A stretch of 35,846 nucleotides of DNA. It comes from Hyphomicrobiales bacterium. Its GTDB lineage: Bacteria; Pseudomonadota; Alphaproteobacteria; Rhizobiales; Xanthobacteraceae. The number at the start of each line of letters is the position of its first letter. Position 1 is the first letter of the stretch. Of the stretch, positions 26,903 through 34,505 are shown piece by piece. A program made the translations under genes and the position numbers. A model generated the notes under the pieces. The model did no database searches. It was given only the letters and a program-made list of their open reading frames with translations, and was not told the origin of the DNA. The stretch spans positions 1 to 35,846 of the forward strand of contig JAGXAC010000014.1 in the NCBI GenBank assembly GCA_019075925.1, written 5' to 3'.

Positions 26903-26931
26903 GACATAGGTGGGGGTGGGTTTCCTGTCAA
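26903..26931 (-). promoter_or_regulatory. secA: Promoter of secA
   Basis: On the minus strand a perfect TTGACA (26931-26926), a 17-base spacer and TATGTC (26908-26903) lie about 135 bases before the secA start. The rest of the 300-base divergent region shows no gene; the long upstream ORF extension of the parvulin frame has no family resemblance. Confidence 0.6.
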
Positions 26932-27072
26932 TGCAACGCGGCTCCTCACGCGCTCGTTAAATTCCCCCGCCGAATCGGCATTGCCAAGCGCGGCCGATTC
27001 GGCGAGTGTCCGCGCCAACACGCCGCGCCGGAGCGCGGCAATTTACCCATCCTTCTGACGAAAGAGCGTTCC

Positions 27073-27957
27073 ATGGCCTGTACCCGCCTATCCGTCCGTC
27101 GCGCGTTCTTGATGCTGACCTTCGCCGCCTTTGTTTCTGCTCCCTTCGGCACCGCCATGAGCGTGTCCTGGGCCCAGGACAAGGACGCGGTGGTCGCCCG
27201 CGCGAACGGCGTCGATATCCACGAAAGCGACATTACTTTTGTGGAAGGGGAGATCGGCAGCAATATCCCAAACATGCCGCCGGCCCAGAAACGCGAGTAT
27301 CTGATCAACTACCTGATTGATGTGATCGTACTGTCGCAGACAGCCGAGCAGCGCAAGATCGGTGACCGTCCGGAGGTCAAGCACCTGCTCGCTTTCGATC
27401 ACAACCGGCTTTTGATGGAAGCGTTGCTACAGGAGGCCGGCAAAGCCGCTCTGTCGGACGCCGCCGAACACGCGGTCTACGACGAGGCCATCAAGCAGGC
27501 AAAAAGCGAGCCTGAGGTGCATGCGCGCCACATCCTGGTGCCGACCGAGGAAGAGGCCAAAGCAATCATCGCGCAGTTAAAGGGCGGCGCGGACTTCGCT
27601 ACGCTGGCGAAGCAAAAGTCGAAAGACCCTGGCGCCGCCGACGGCGGCGACCTTGGCTATTTTACCAAAGACCAGATGGTGCCCGAATTCGCCGATGCGG
27701 CGTTCAAGCTCGACAAGGGGCAGATTTCCGATCCGGTAAAGACGCAATTCGGCTGGCACGTCATCAAGGTCGAGGACAAGCGCATAAAGCCGACGCCGAC
27801 TTTCGAGCAGGTGAAGCCGCAGATTGAGAACTACGTCGCGCACCGGGCGCAGACGGAACTGGTCGAGAATCTGCGCAAATCGGCCACCATTGAACGCCTC
27901 GACAAGCCGGCCGCACCCGACGCCTCGCTCAACCCCGCCGCACCGGCAAAGAAGTAG
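27073..27957 (+). CDS. Periplasmic peptidyl-prolyl isomerase, parvulin type
   Basis: From ATG 27073 (AAAGAG site 6 bases upstream) the 294-residue product has a Sec signal peptide (LMLTFAAFVSAPFGTAMSVSWAQ) likely cleaved after WAQ. An N-terminal SurA/PrsA-like helical region follows (about 40-140) and then a PpiC parvulin domain (about 150-245) with HARHILVPTEEEAKAI, DPGAADGGDLGYF and FGWHVIKVED. It should fold exported proteins in the periplasm. A Pro/Ala tail ends the chain. A dispersed repeat separates it from argJ. It is the usual neighbour of secA and argJ in rhizobia. Confidence 0.93.
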   Translation: MACTRLSVRRAFLMLTFAAFVSAPFGTAMSVSWAQDKDAVVARANGVDIHESDITFVEGEIGSNIPNMPPAQKREYLINYLIDVIVLSQTAEQRKIGDRPEVKHLLAFDHNRLLMEALLQEAGKAALSDAAEHAVYDEAIKQAKSEPEVHARHILVPTEEEAKAIIAQLKGGADFATLAKQKSKDPGAADGGDLGYFTKDQMVPEFADAAFKLDKGQISDPVKTQFGWHVIKVEDKRIKPTPTFEQVKPQIENYVAHRAQTELVENLRKSATIERLDKPAAPDASLNPAAPAKK

Positions 27958-27982
27958 TCAGCCACAGCTCATCGCGGTAATA

Positions 27983-28084
27983 CCCGTCATCCTGAGGCGC
28001 ACGCCGCAGGCGCGCCTGGAAGGATGCACGGCCCCGTCCGGACGTCCTTCGAGGCTCGCTCCGCTCGCACCTCAGGGTGACGGG
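27983..28084. repeat. Dispersed palindromic repeat (CATCCTGAGG/CCTCAGGATG type)
   Basis: The outer arms CCCGTCATCCTGAGG and CCTCAGGGTGACGGG are complementary with one mismatch. The inner parts (GGAAGGATGCACGG, TCCTTCGAGGCTCGCTCCGC) match the repeat found many times between genes in Bradyrhizobium-like genomes. At 102 bases it fills most of the gap between the parvulin gene and argJ and ends 10 bases before the argJ ATG. Confidence 0.8.
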
Positions 28085-28094
28085 AAAATCAAAT

Positions 28095-29336
28095 ATGCCC
28101 ACCTCGATCTCCCCCCTCGCGCCCCCAGCTTTTCCGGAAATGCCGCCGGTCGCCGGCGTACGGCTCGCCACTGCGGCTGCGGGCATCCGCTATGCCGGCC
28201 GCACCGACGTGCTGCTCGCACTGTTCGACCCAGGCACCGCCGTGTCCGGCGTGTTCACGCGCTCAAAATGCCCGTCGGCAGCCGTGGATTGGTGCCGCGC
28301 CCGGCTTCCGGGTGGCAGCGCCAGGGCGTTGGTGGTGAACTCGGGCAATGCCAATGCCTTCACCGGAAAGTCCGGTCGCACGGCGACGAAGCTGACCGCC
28401 GACATCGCCGCCAAGGCGGCACAATGCAGGCCGGACGACATCTTCCTCGCCTCGACGGGAGTGATCGGCGAGCCGCTCGACGCCAGCAAATTCGCCGTCG
28501 TGATGGACCGGCTGGCCGCGGACGCCGCGCCCGGGCGCTGGCAGGAAGCAGCGGACGCGATCATGACCACCGACACGTTTCCGAAAGGCGCGGCTGCCCT
28601 GGTGCGGCTCGGCTCGAAAACCGTCACGATTTGCGGCATCGCCAAGGGCGCCGGCATGATCGCGCCCGACATGGCGACGATGTTGTCATTCGTTTTCACC
28701 GATGCACCGATCGCGCCGGCCGTACTCAAAGCGCTGTTGCGCGATGGCGTCGAAGATACCTTCAATGCCGTCACCATCGACGGCGACATGTCGACTTCCG
28801 ACACGTTGCTTGCGTTCGCGACGGGTGCCGCGGCGGCGCAGGGTGTCGCCAAGTTCAAGCGCCTCTCCGATCCGCGGCTTGCGGCGTTCCGCAAAGGCTT
28901 CAACGCCGTGCTCGCCGATCTTGCGGAGCAGGTGGCGCGCGACGGCGAAGGCGCCCGCAAGCTGATCGAGATCGTGGTCGAAGGCGCCAGGTCGAAAAAA
29001 TCGGCGCGCCGCATCGCGCTATCCATCGCCAATTCGCCGCTGGTCAAGACCGCGGTCGGTGGCGAGGATGCAAATTGGGGCCGCGTCGTCATGGCGGTCG
29101 GCAAAGCAGGAGAGCCGGCCAATCGCGACCGGCTGTCGATCTGGTTTAACGGCATCCGCGTCGCCCACAAGGGCGAGCGCGACCCTGACTACGACGAGGC
29201 CGCGGTCTCAGCCGCGATGAAGAAATCGGAGATCGCGCTGAAAGTAGCGCTCGGCATCGGCAACGGCCGCGACCGCGTGCTGACCTGCGATCTGACCAAG
29301 GACTACATCGCCATCAACGGCGACTATCGCTCTTGA
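28095..29336 (+). CDS. argJ: Bifunctional ornithine acetyltransferase/N-acetylglutamate synthase
   Basis: From ATG 28095 the protein has 413 residues. The self-cleavage site is present as [10 protein letters not shown], where Thr195 becomes the N-terminal nucleophile of the beta chain. Other family segments are [33 protein letters not shown] and the C-terminal SYNGDYR-like INGDYRS. It transfers acetyl from N-acetylornithine to glutamate in the cyclic arginine pathway and may also use acetyl-CoA. GTG 28077, the ORF-track start, lies inside the repeat and adds six unlikely residues. mutT follows. Confidence 0.97.
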   Translation: MPTSISPLAPPAFPEMPPVAGVRLATAAAGIRYAGRTDVLLALFDPGTAVSGVFTRSKCPSAAVDWCRARLPGGSARALVVNSGNANAFTGKSGRTATKLTADIAAKAAQCRPDDIFLASTGVIGEPLDASKFAVVMDRLAADAAPGRWQEAADAIMTTDTFPKGAAALVRLGSKTVTICGIAKGAGMIAPDMATMLSFVFTDAPIAPAVLKALLRDGVEDTFNAVTIDGDMSTSDTLLAFATGAAAAQGVAKFKRLSDPRLAAFRKGFNAVLADLAEQVARDGEGARKLIEIVVEGARSKKSARRIALSIANSPLVKTAVGGEDANWGRVVMAVGKAGEPANRDRLSIWFNGIRVAHKGERDPDYDEAAVSAAMKKSEIALKVALGIGNGRDRVLTCDLTKDYIAINGDYRS

Positions 29337-29422
29337 GCGTTTCTTAACCATTGCAGCGAAAGTCGAGGGCCAGGCATGAGCCCCAAACGTCCGTTAAACA
29401 CGCCTTCCCTAGAGTAAGCTCG

Positions 29423-29830
29423 GTGGCAAGCGCCAAAGTCGTTCTGGTCGCCGCCTGTGCGCTTATCGACGCCGACGGGCGCGTGCTCGTTGCGCAGCGG
29501 CCGGCGGGCAAGCCAATGGCCGGGCTTTGGGAGTTTCCCGGCGGCAAGATCGAAGCCGGCGAACGGCCGGAAGTCTGTCTGATTCGCGAACTGAAGGAGG
29601 AATTGGGCATTGACGTTAAAGAGGAGTGCCTCGCGCCGCTGACCTTCGCGAGTCATCTCTATCCAGACTTCCATCTGCTTATGCCGCTTTATGTTTGTCG
29701 ACGCTGGGAAGGAATTGTCCAAGCACGCGAATCGCAGAAATTGAAATGGGTGCGGCCGAACGACCTGCGCAATTATCCGATGCCGCCGGCCGACGAGCCG
29801 TTAATCCCGCACCTGATGACGCTGTTGTGA
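29423..29830 (+). CDS. mutT: MutT-type Nudix hydrolase (8-oxo-dGTP diphosphatase)
   Basis: The protein from GTG 29423 has 135 residues and begins with ASAKVVLVAACALIDADGRV. The Nudix box is complete: GGKIEAGERPEVCLIRELKEELGI fits GX5EX7REUXEEXGU (seen as two consecutive parts). MutT hydrolyses oxidised dGTP and prevents A:T to C:G mutations. Its place after argJ and length match rhizobial MutT. The ORF-track start at 29351 adds a basic segment with no likeness to the family. The Flp pilin gene begins 16 bases after its stop. Confidence 0.93.
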   Translation: MASAKVVLVAACALIDADGRVLVAQRPAGKPMAGLWEFPGGKIEAGERPEVCLIRELKEELGIDVKEECLAPLTFASHLYPDFHLLMPLYVCRRWEGIVQARESQKLKWVRPNDLRNYPMPPADEPLIPHLMTLL

Positions 29831-29846
29831 ATACGGGGCGAAAATA

Positions 29847-30035
29847 ATGTTCGATATTTCCGTGCGGACGATGTTGATTTCGCTCCCGCAATTCATGCGC
29901 GATCAGCGCGGGGCCACCTCGATCGAGTACGCGCTGATAGCGTCCGGCATCTCTATTGTGATCGTCGGAACGATCGCGACGCTCGGTTCCAACGTCAAGA
30001 GTTTCTACTCCAGCATCGCCACGGCGCTGAAATAA
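29847..30035 (+). CDS. Flp-family type IVb pilin, orphan
   Basis: The 62-residue prepilin has a short leader with the cleavage site QRG-ATSIEYAL, with Glu at +5 and Tyr at +6 after the glycine as in Flp/Fap pilins. A hydrophobic helix follows (IASGISIVIVGTIATLG) and then a short C-terminus. Processed Flp pilins polymerise through the Tad system. No tad/cpa genes are near; the neighbours are mutT and a methyltransferase. It may be assembled by a Tad locus elsewhere or serve another secretory or surface role. Confidence 0.93.
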   Translation: MFDISVRTMLISLPQFMRDQRGATSIEYALIASGISIVIVGTIATLGSNVKSFYSSIATALK

Positions 30036-30045
30036 CCTTTCTCGG

Positions 30046-30963
30046 TCAGCGCTCCGCTTTCTCGCCCGTCGAGATTTCGCGCGTGCCGAGCGCATCGGCG
30101 AGCCGCTGCCGGGCTGAACCGGGCTTGAGCGGCTGTTGTTGGTCCGGATGCGGCGCCCAGCCGGAGAGCCAGACGATCTCGAACGTGGCGCGAATGCGAC
30201 CGTCGGCGCCGCCGAAGCGGGCGCTATAAATTTCTGCCATCCGTAGCAATGTCGCGCGCCGAAGCGGAGTGCGGCGGCGATCGACCAGCACATTCGTTGC
30301 ACCCATGCGGCGCAGATCGTGCATCAATGGAAAGACCGAGTCGTAATGCACCGTAACGCGGTCGACGTCGGTCACCGGCAGCGCAAATCCTGCGCGCTGT
30401 AAGAGCGCGCCAAGATCGCGCAAGTCGGCGAACGGAGCAACACGCGGCGAGATGCCGCCTTCGACCTCGCTCTCCGCCGAGGCGAATGCTTGCCGCAGCT
30501 CGGTCAAGGTCTCGCCGCCGATCATCGCGGCAAGAAACAAGCCGTCGGGCTTAAGCGCGCGGCGGATTTGTACCAGCGTTCCCGGCAAGTCGTTTACGAA
30601 TTGCAGCGACAGCACGGAAACAACGAGATCAAAGGCGGCATCGCGAAATGGCTGCGCTTCTTCGTCGGCGGCGACCGCCAATATAGCGCCCGCGCTTGCG
30701 GTGGCAGGCGAAACATTGGCCGCAACGACGGTGTCGACCGAGCCGAGGCGGCCCAGCGCGGCACGCACCGCATCGCCCGGTGTTCCCAGATCGAGCGCCT
30801 GTGGAAAACGCCGCAGCACCGCCGCCAGCCGGTCGGCGAGATCGGCGGCGGCACGGTCGAGCAGGAACGTCGCCGGCGACCGACCGACCGCGCGGCGGCG
30901 GCGGGCGCGAAGGAGGCCCCGATCGAAAATAAGCGGGGTCGGCGATAACGGACTCTTGGCCAT
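30046..30963 (-). CDS. SAM-dependent methyltransferase, NDUFAF5/BioC-like
   Basis: From ATG 30963 the 305-residue protein has a Rossmann methyltransferase fold: motif I QALDLGTPGDAV, an acidic post-motif LVVSVLSLQFVNDLPGTL and LKPDGLFLAAMIGGETLTEL. The segments FDRGLLRARRRRA and HDLRRMGATN, as well as the placement beside comF and grxC, match the rhizobial relatives of NDUFAF5, which modifies an arginine of complex I subunit NDUFS7 in mitochondria. Motif I lacks the full GxGxG pattern. The ORF-track start at 31098 runs into comF and is unlikely. It converges on the pilin gene 10 bases away. Confidence 0.87.
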   Translation of the reverse strand: MAKSPLSPTPLIFDRGLLRARRRRAVGRSPATFLLDRAAADLADRLAAVLRRFPQALDLGTPGDAVRAALGRLGSVDTVVAANVSPATASAGAILAVAADEEAQPFRDAAFDLVVSVLSLQFVNDLPGTLVQIRRALKPDGLFLAAMIGGETLTELRQAFASAESEVEGGISPRVAPFADLRDLGALLQRAGFALPVTDVDRVTVHYDSVFPLMHDLRRMGATNVLVDRRRTPLRRATLLRMAEIYSARFGGADGRIRATFEIVWLSGWAPHPDQQQPLKPGSARQRLADALGTREISTGEKAER

Positions 30964-31044
30964 GCCGCATTGTCTCACCGCAGCGCCCCGCCGCCAACGC
31001 AGGACGAAAGTGACAAGCAGTCCGGCTGGCGCTAGCGTGACGCC

Positions 31045-31848
31045 ATGGGGAACGTAATCGGCGACCTGGCGTCCGTCACCTCCGTTACGCGACGCCAACG
31101 TGCGGCGGGCGCCGTGCGTGCGTTTTGGCGCGCCACTCTTGATCTCGCGCTGCCGCGGTTATGCGCCGCCTGCCGCACGCCGGTCGAAGGTGAGGGTCTT
31201 TGTCCGGCGTGCTGGTCGAAGCTGTCTTTCATCACGCGCCCATATTGCGAGCGGCTCGGCATTCCATTCGTCTACGATCCGGGACCAGGCATTTTGTCAA
31301 TGCAGGCGATCGCCGACCCGCCGGCCTATCAGCGCGCACGCGCAGTGGTGCGCTTCGATGAGATTTCCCGCATGTTGGTGCATGCACTTAAATACGGCGA
31401 CCGGCTTGATCTGGCGCCGATGATGGGGCGCTGGCTCGGCCAGGCCGGCCGGGAACTCTTGGTCGGTGCCGATGCGCTCGTTCCCGTGCCGTTGCATTGG
31501 CGGCGGCGATGGGCTCGCCGCTTCAATCAATCTGCGGTTCTCGCGGCCGCGGTATCGAAAACGAGCGGTTTGCCGGTTGCCGCGCATGCGCTCAAGCGCA
31601 TAAAGCCGACCGCGCAGCAGGTCGGGCTGTCACGCAGCGCGCGCGCCGCCAACGTCCAGGGTGCGTTTCGCGTGCCGCCGGAAGGCAAGGCCGCAGTCCT
31701 CGGCCGTCGGCTCGTTTTGGTCGACGATGTGCTCACCTCGGGCTCGACTGTCGAAGGATGCACCAAAGCGTTGTTGCGCGCCGGCGCCGCTAACGTCGAT
31801 GTACTGGTGTTTGCCCGGGTTGCCGACCCGGCACGAACATCCATATAA
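31045..31848 (+). CDS. ComF family phosphoribosyltransferase-like protein
   Basis: The 267-residue protein has an N-terminal zinc-finger-like CAAC...CPAC (Cys40, 43, 53, 56) and a type I phosphoribosyltransferase domain with the PRPP loop LVLVDDVLTSGST near residue 230. ARRFNQSAVLA and RIKPTAQQVGLSRSAR are typical ComF segments. ComF is needed for DNA uptake in competent bacteria, but in alphaproteobacteria its role is unclear. It starts a plus-strand run comF-grxC-nitrilase-DUF1178 and is divergent from the methyltransferase. Confidence 0.93.
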   Translation: MGNVIGDLASVTSVTRRQRAAGAVRAFWRATLDLALPRLCAACRTPVEGEGLCPACWSKLSFITRPYCERLGIPFVYDPGPGILSMQAIADPPAYQRARAVVRFDEISRMLVHALKYGDRLDLAPMMGRWLGQAGRELLVGADALVPVPLHWRRRWARRFNQSAVLAAAVSKTSGLPVAAHALKRIKPTAQQVGLSRSARAANVQGAFRVPPEGKAAVLGRRLVLVDDVLTSGSTVEGCTKALLRAGAANVDVLVFARVADPARTSI

Positions 31849-31873
31849 GGAATGCCGGATTTAACGGGCCGTT

Positions 31874-32149
31874 ATGACGTCTGTCGAAATCTATACCTTG
31901 GAGTCTTGCCAGTATTGTTACTGGGCAAAAGAGCTTCTTTCGCGCAAAGGGGTAGACTTTCGCGAGATCAACGTCAGCGGTAATTCGCAGATGCGCCAGG
32001 AAATGATCGAGCGCTCGAACGGCGGCACTACGTTTCCGCAGATTTTCATTGGCGCGACGCACATTGGCGGCTGCAATGAGCTTTACGCACTGGAAGAAAA
32101 CGGCAAGCTCGACGTGCTGCTCAATCCGGGCGAGAGTCGGCAGGCATGA
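31874..32149 (+). CDS. grxC: Glutaredoxin 3
   Basis: The 91-residue thioredoxin-fold protein has the active site ESCQYC (Cys12, Cys15), TTFPQIFIG with the cis-proline, and THIGGCNELYAL that binds glutathione. It reduces disulfides and glutathionylated proteins using glutathione. The active site is CQYC rather than the common CPYC; both cysteines are present, so it should be a dithiol enzyme. It starts 25 bases after comF and overlaps the nitrilase gene by 4 bases (ATGA). Confidence 0.95.
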   Translation: MTSVEIYTLESCQYCYWAKELLSRKGVDFREINVSGNSQMRQEMIERSNGGTTFPQIFIGATHIGGCNELYALEENGKLDVLLNPGESRQA

Positions 32150-33024
32150 ATAGTCGGTCGCCTTCGGGCTTTAAGGTCGGCTTGGTGCAAATGCGCTCAG
32201 GCGTCGACCCACAGACCAATCTCGCTACCACACTGACAGCAATCGACGACGCTGCGCGCTCCGGTGCCAGCTATGTGTTGACGCCGGAAATGACCAACAT
32301 CATGGAGGTCAAGCGCGACCGGCTGTTTGCGACCATCGTCGACGAGGAAATCGACCCGACGCTCGCCGCCCTGCGCGACGCGGCGCGCAAACATTCCATC
32401 TATGTGCATATCGGGTCGCTGGCGGTGAAGGTTTCGCCGGATAAGGCGGCCAACCGTTCTTTTCTGATCGATCGCCGCGGCGACGTGATTGCCCGCTATG
32501 ACAAAATTCACATGTTTGACGTCGACTTGGCCGACGGCGAAAGCTACCGCGAATCCCGAAATTACCGGCCGGGCGACTTGGCCGTTTTGGCCGACCTGCC
32601 CTGGGGTCGTCTCGGCGTGACCGTCTGCTACGACCTGCGCTTTCCGGCCCTCTATCGCGCGTTGGCGGAAGCCGGCGCATCGTTTCTCTCGATTCCCTCC
32701 GCTTTCACCCGGCAAACCGGCGAAGCGCATTGGCACGTGCTTATCCGCGCGCGTGCGATCGAGAACGGCGCATTCGTGTTCGCCGCCGCGCAAGGCGGCA
32801 AGCACGAGAACGGGCGTGAAACTTACGGCCATTCGCTGGTCGTCGATCCATGGGGCCGGATCTTGGCCGAAGGCGGCACCGAGCCGGGAATCATTCTTGC
32901 CGACATCGATCCGGCGCAAGTCATCGCCGCCCGCAGCTGCATTCCCTCGCTCCATCACGGCCGGCGTTTTGAGGTCATCGAGCCAATGGCCGAGCCGACG
33001 TATTTGCGCGCCGTGCGGGAGTAG
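32146..33024 (+). CDS. Carbon-nitrogen hydrolase (Nit-type, probable deaminated-glutathione amidase)
   Basis: The 292-residue protein has the nitrilase-superfamily triad Glu48 (TPEMTN), Lys120 (YDKIHMFDVDL) and Cys161 (GVTVCYDLRFP). The KIHMFDVD and HWHVLIRARAIENGAFV-like segments place it in the Nit1/Nit2 branch, whose known members remove the amide from deaminated glutathione or omega-amido acids. Being translationally coupled to glutaredoxin grxC (4-base overlap) fits a glutathione repair role. Substrate is inferred from family and context. DUF1178 follows after 2 bases. Confidence 0.92.
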   Translation: MNSRSPSGFKVGLVQMRSGVDPQTNLATTLTAIDDAARSGASYVLTPEMTNIMEVKRDRLFATIVDEEIDPTLAALRDAARKHSIYVHIGSLAVKVSPDKAANRSFLIDRRGDVIARYDKIHMFDVDLADGESYRESRNYRPGDLAVLADLPWGRLGVTVCYDLRFPALYRALAEAGASFLSIPSAFTRQTGEAHWHVLIRARAIENGAFVFAAAQGGKHENGRETYGHSLVVDPWGRILAEGGTEPGIILADIDPAQVIAARSCIPSLHHGRRFEVIEPMAEPTYLRAVRE

Positions 33025-33026
33025 TC

Positions 33027-33491
33027 ATGATTCGCTACGCGCTGCATTGCGACAACGGCCACGATTTCGAAAGCTGGTTTGCCAACTCGGCCGCCTTTGA
33101 CAAACAGGTCAAACGCGGACTGGTGACCTGTCCGGGTTGTGGTTCGGTCAAAGTCGAAAAGGCGATCATGGCACCACGACTCGGCCGCGGCGAAACCGCC
33201 GGCCGGGAACCGCCGACGCCGCCCGCACCGCAGTCCGCCAAGACTCCGGTGGCCATGATGTTGCCGCCGGAACGCGAGCTGCGCAAAAAGCTCAACGAGC
33301 TGCGCGAGCACATTACCAAGAACGCCGATTATGTCGGCTCGCACTTTCCCGAGCAGGCACGCAAAATCCACTATGGCGAAGTCGAGCATCGCTCGATCTA
33401 CGGCGAAGCCACGCCGGAAGAGGCAAAAGAGTTGCACGACGAAGGCGTCGAATTTCATCCGCTGCCGATCTTACCCGACGAATTCAACTAG
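33027..33491 (+). CDS. DUF1178 family protein
   Basis: The 154-residue product starts MIRYALHCDNGHDFESWFAN, the standard DUF1178 opening. Cys8, His12, Cys35 and Cys38 (CPGCGS) form a probable zinc ribbon. A Pro-rich linker (about 60-75) leads to a conserved helical part with IYGEATPEEAKELHDEGVEF. The function is unknown. GGGAG ends about 6 bases before the ATG. It is last in the comF-grxC-nitrilase run and converges on the TolA-like gene. Confidence 0.93.
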   Translation: MIRYALHCDNGHDFESWFANSAAFDKQVKRGLVTCPGCGSVKVEKAIMAPRLGRGETAGREPPTPPAPQSAKTPVAMMLPPERELRKKLNELREHITKNADYVGSHFPEQARKIHYGEVEHRSIYGEATPEEAKELHDEGVEFHPLPILPDEFN

Positions 33492-33552
33492 TTCGATCGG
33501 CATTCCATCGGCACATGCCGCTCTTGCCGCGAAATTCGGCGGCGGCAAAAAA

Positions 33553-34395
33553 TCACTGGGAGAAATTCAACGGGTAGAAGACCAGGTCGAGCGTCTTCCA
33601 CTGCTTGTACTTCTCCTGCGGGAGCATTGTGTAGGGCTGACATCGCCTGAGCGCATTGATGGCGCTTTGCATCACCGCCCGTTCTTTCGACGACGTGATC
33701 GGCTCAAGCAATTGCGGCGGCGCGCCTAACGTACCGTCGCGGTTGAGAGAAACGCGCAGCACGACCCGGACCCGATCGTCAGGGTCGATTCCAGCCGCCC
33801 GATCCGAGCAGGAGCTGACGCGTTCGCGAAACTGCAAAGTGAAATCGTATCCCGCGCGGTTGGTGTTGACAGCCGGCGCTGCGAAGCCGCCGCCAAGTGC
33901 GCCTCCCATCATGGCGAGATGTGCGAGTTGCTCGGCGGTGTCCGGGTGATCCGGCGTTGCTTCGGAATTCGGCCGGGGCGGAGCGGACGGCGGCTCTGAG
34001 GCCTGAAGCTGCGTCATTTCTGACCGGAATATCTCAGCTTCCGCGGCGTCAGGCGCCGGCAACGGCTGCGTCGCCTTGCGGGCCTCATCGCGGCGGCTCG
34101 AGCGTTGTTGTTCCTGCTGCGGCGACTGGGCAGCCGGTTCAGGCGGCGGCTGCGCGTCCATATTCGCGTTCCCGGGTCGGGGCTGAACCTGGGAGCCCGA
34201 CGTATGCAAGTCGGAAGGGGTGCCCTCGAAACGCGGGGCTTCGTCCGACGGTACGATGTCGATCACCATCGCATCCGGCGGAATCGCCCGGGACGGACTC
34301 GCGCCAACGAAGTGCAGTCCCATCGTCAGGACCGCGACGTGGCCGACGACTGAAATGATAATCGCAGGACGAACGAGCTGCTTCAAACCGGTCAT
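33553..34395 (-). CDS. TolA/TonB-like envelope protein
   Basis: The 280-residue protein has one N-terminal membrane anchor (about residues 11-30, AIIISVVGHVAVLTMGLHF), a long Pro/Gln/Ala-rich spacer (about 50-165) and a C-terminal domain. That domain contains RVRVVLRVSLNRDGTLGAPP and INALRRCQPYTMLPQEKY, the arrangement seen in TolA and TonB C-terminal domains of rhizobia. Such proteins cross the periplasm and transmit force from TolQR/ExbBD to outer-membrane partners. No tolQR, exbBD, tolB or pal gene is adjacent, so this is a stand-alone paralogue. A palindrome sits just upstream (34427-34439). Confidence 0.83.
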   Translation of the reverse strand: MTGLKQLVRPAIIISVVGHVAVLTMGLHFVGASPSRAIPPDAMVIDIVPSDEAPRFEGTPSDLHTSGSQVQPRPGNANMDAQPPPEPAAQSPQQEQQRSSRRDEARKATQPLPAPDAAEAEIFRSEMTQLQASEPPSAPPRPNSEATPDHPDTAEQLAHLAMMGGALGGGFAAPAVNTNRAGYDFTLQFRERVSSCSDRAAGIDPDDRVRVVLRVSLNRDGTLGAPPQLLEPITSSKERAVMQSAINALRRCQPYTMLPQEKYKQWKTLDLVFYPLNFSQ

Positions 34396-34426
34396 TGGAG
34401 GTCGGGTAAAACTTGCTGTTCCGCAA

Positions 34427-34439
34427 CGGTATCATACCG
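34427..34439. promoter_or_regulatory. Palindrome upstream of the TolA/TonB-like gene
   Basis: CGGTAT-C-ATACCG is a perfect 6-base inverted repeat about 32 bases before the minus-strand start at 34395. It could be an operator. No match to a known iron box (Fur or Irr type) is apparent. Confidence 0.3.
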
Positions 34440-34505
34440 GCTCACGCCGAAATCCGTCCGTTTTATTTTGCGTAGGTCGTGTGCGCTTTTTCGCATGAAA
34501 CATCC

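Noticed and set aside
27824-29149. 441-aa plus-strand ORF in another frame of argJ
   Set aside because: It runs through the end of the parvulin gene, the repeat and argJ; the Arg-rich product is a frame shadow of argJ.
33515-33548. Hairpin TTGCCGC...GCGGCAA as a terminator between DUF1178 and the TolA-like gene
   Set aside because: On the plus strand it is followed by A residues, and on the minus strand the T-run precedes the stem, so it does not fit an intrinsic terminator for either gene.
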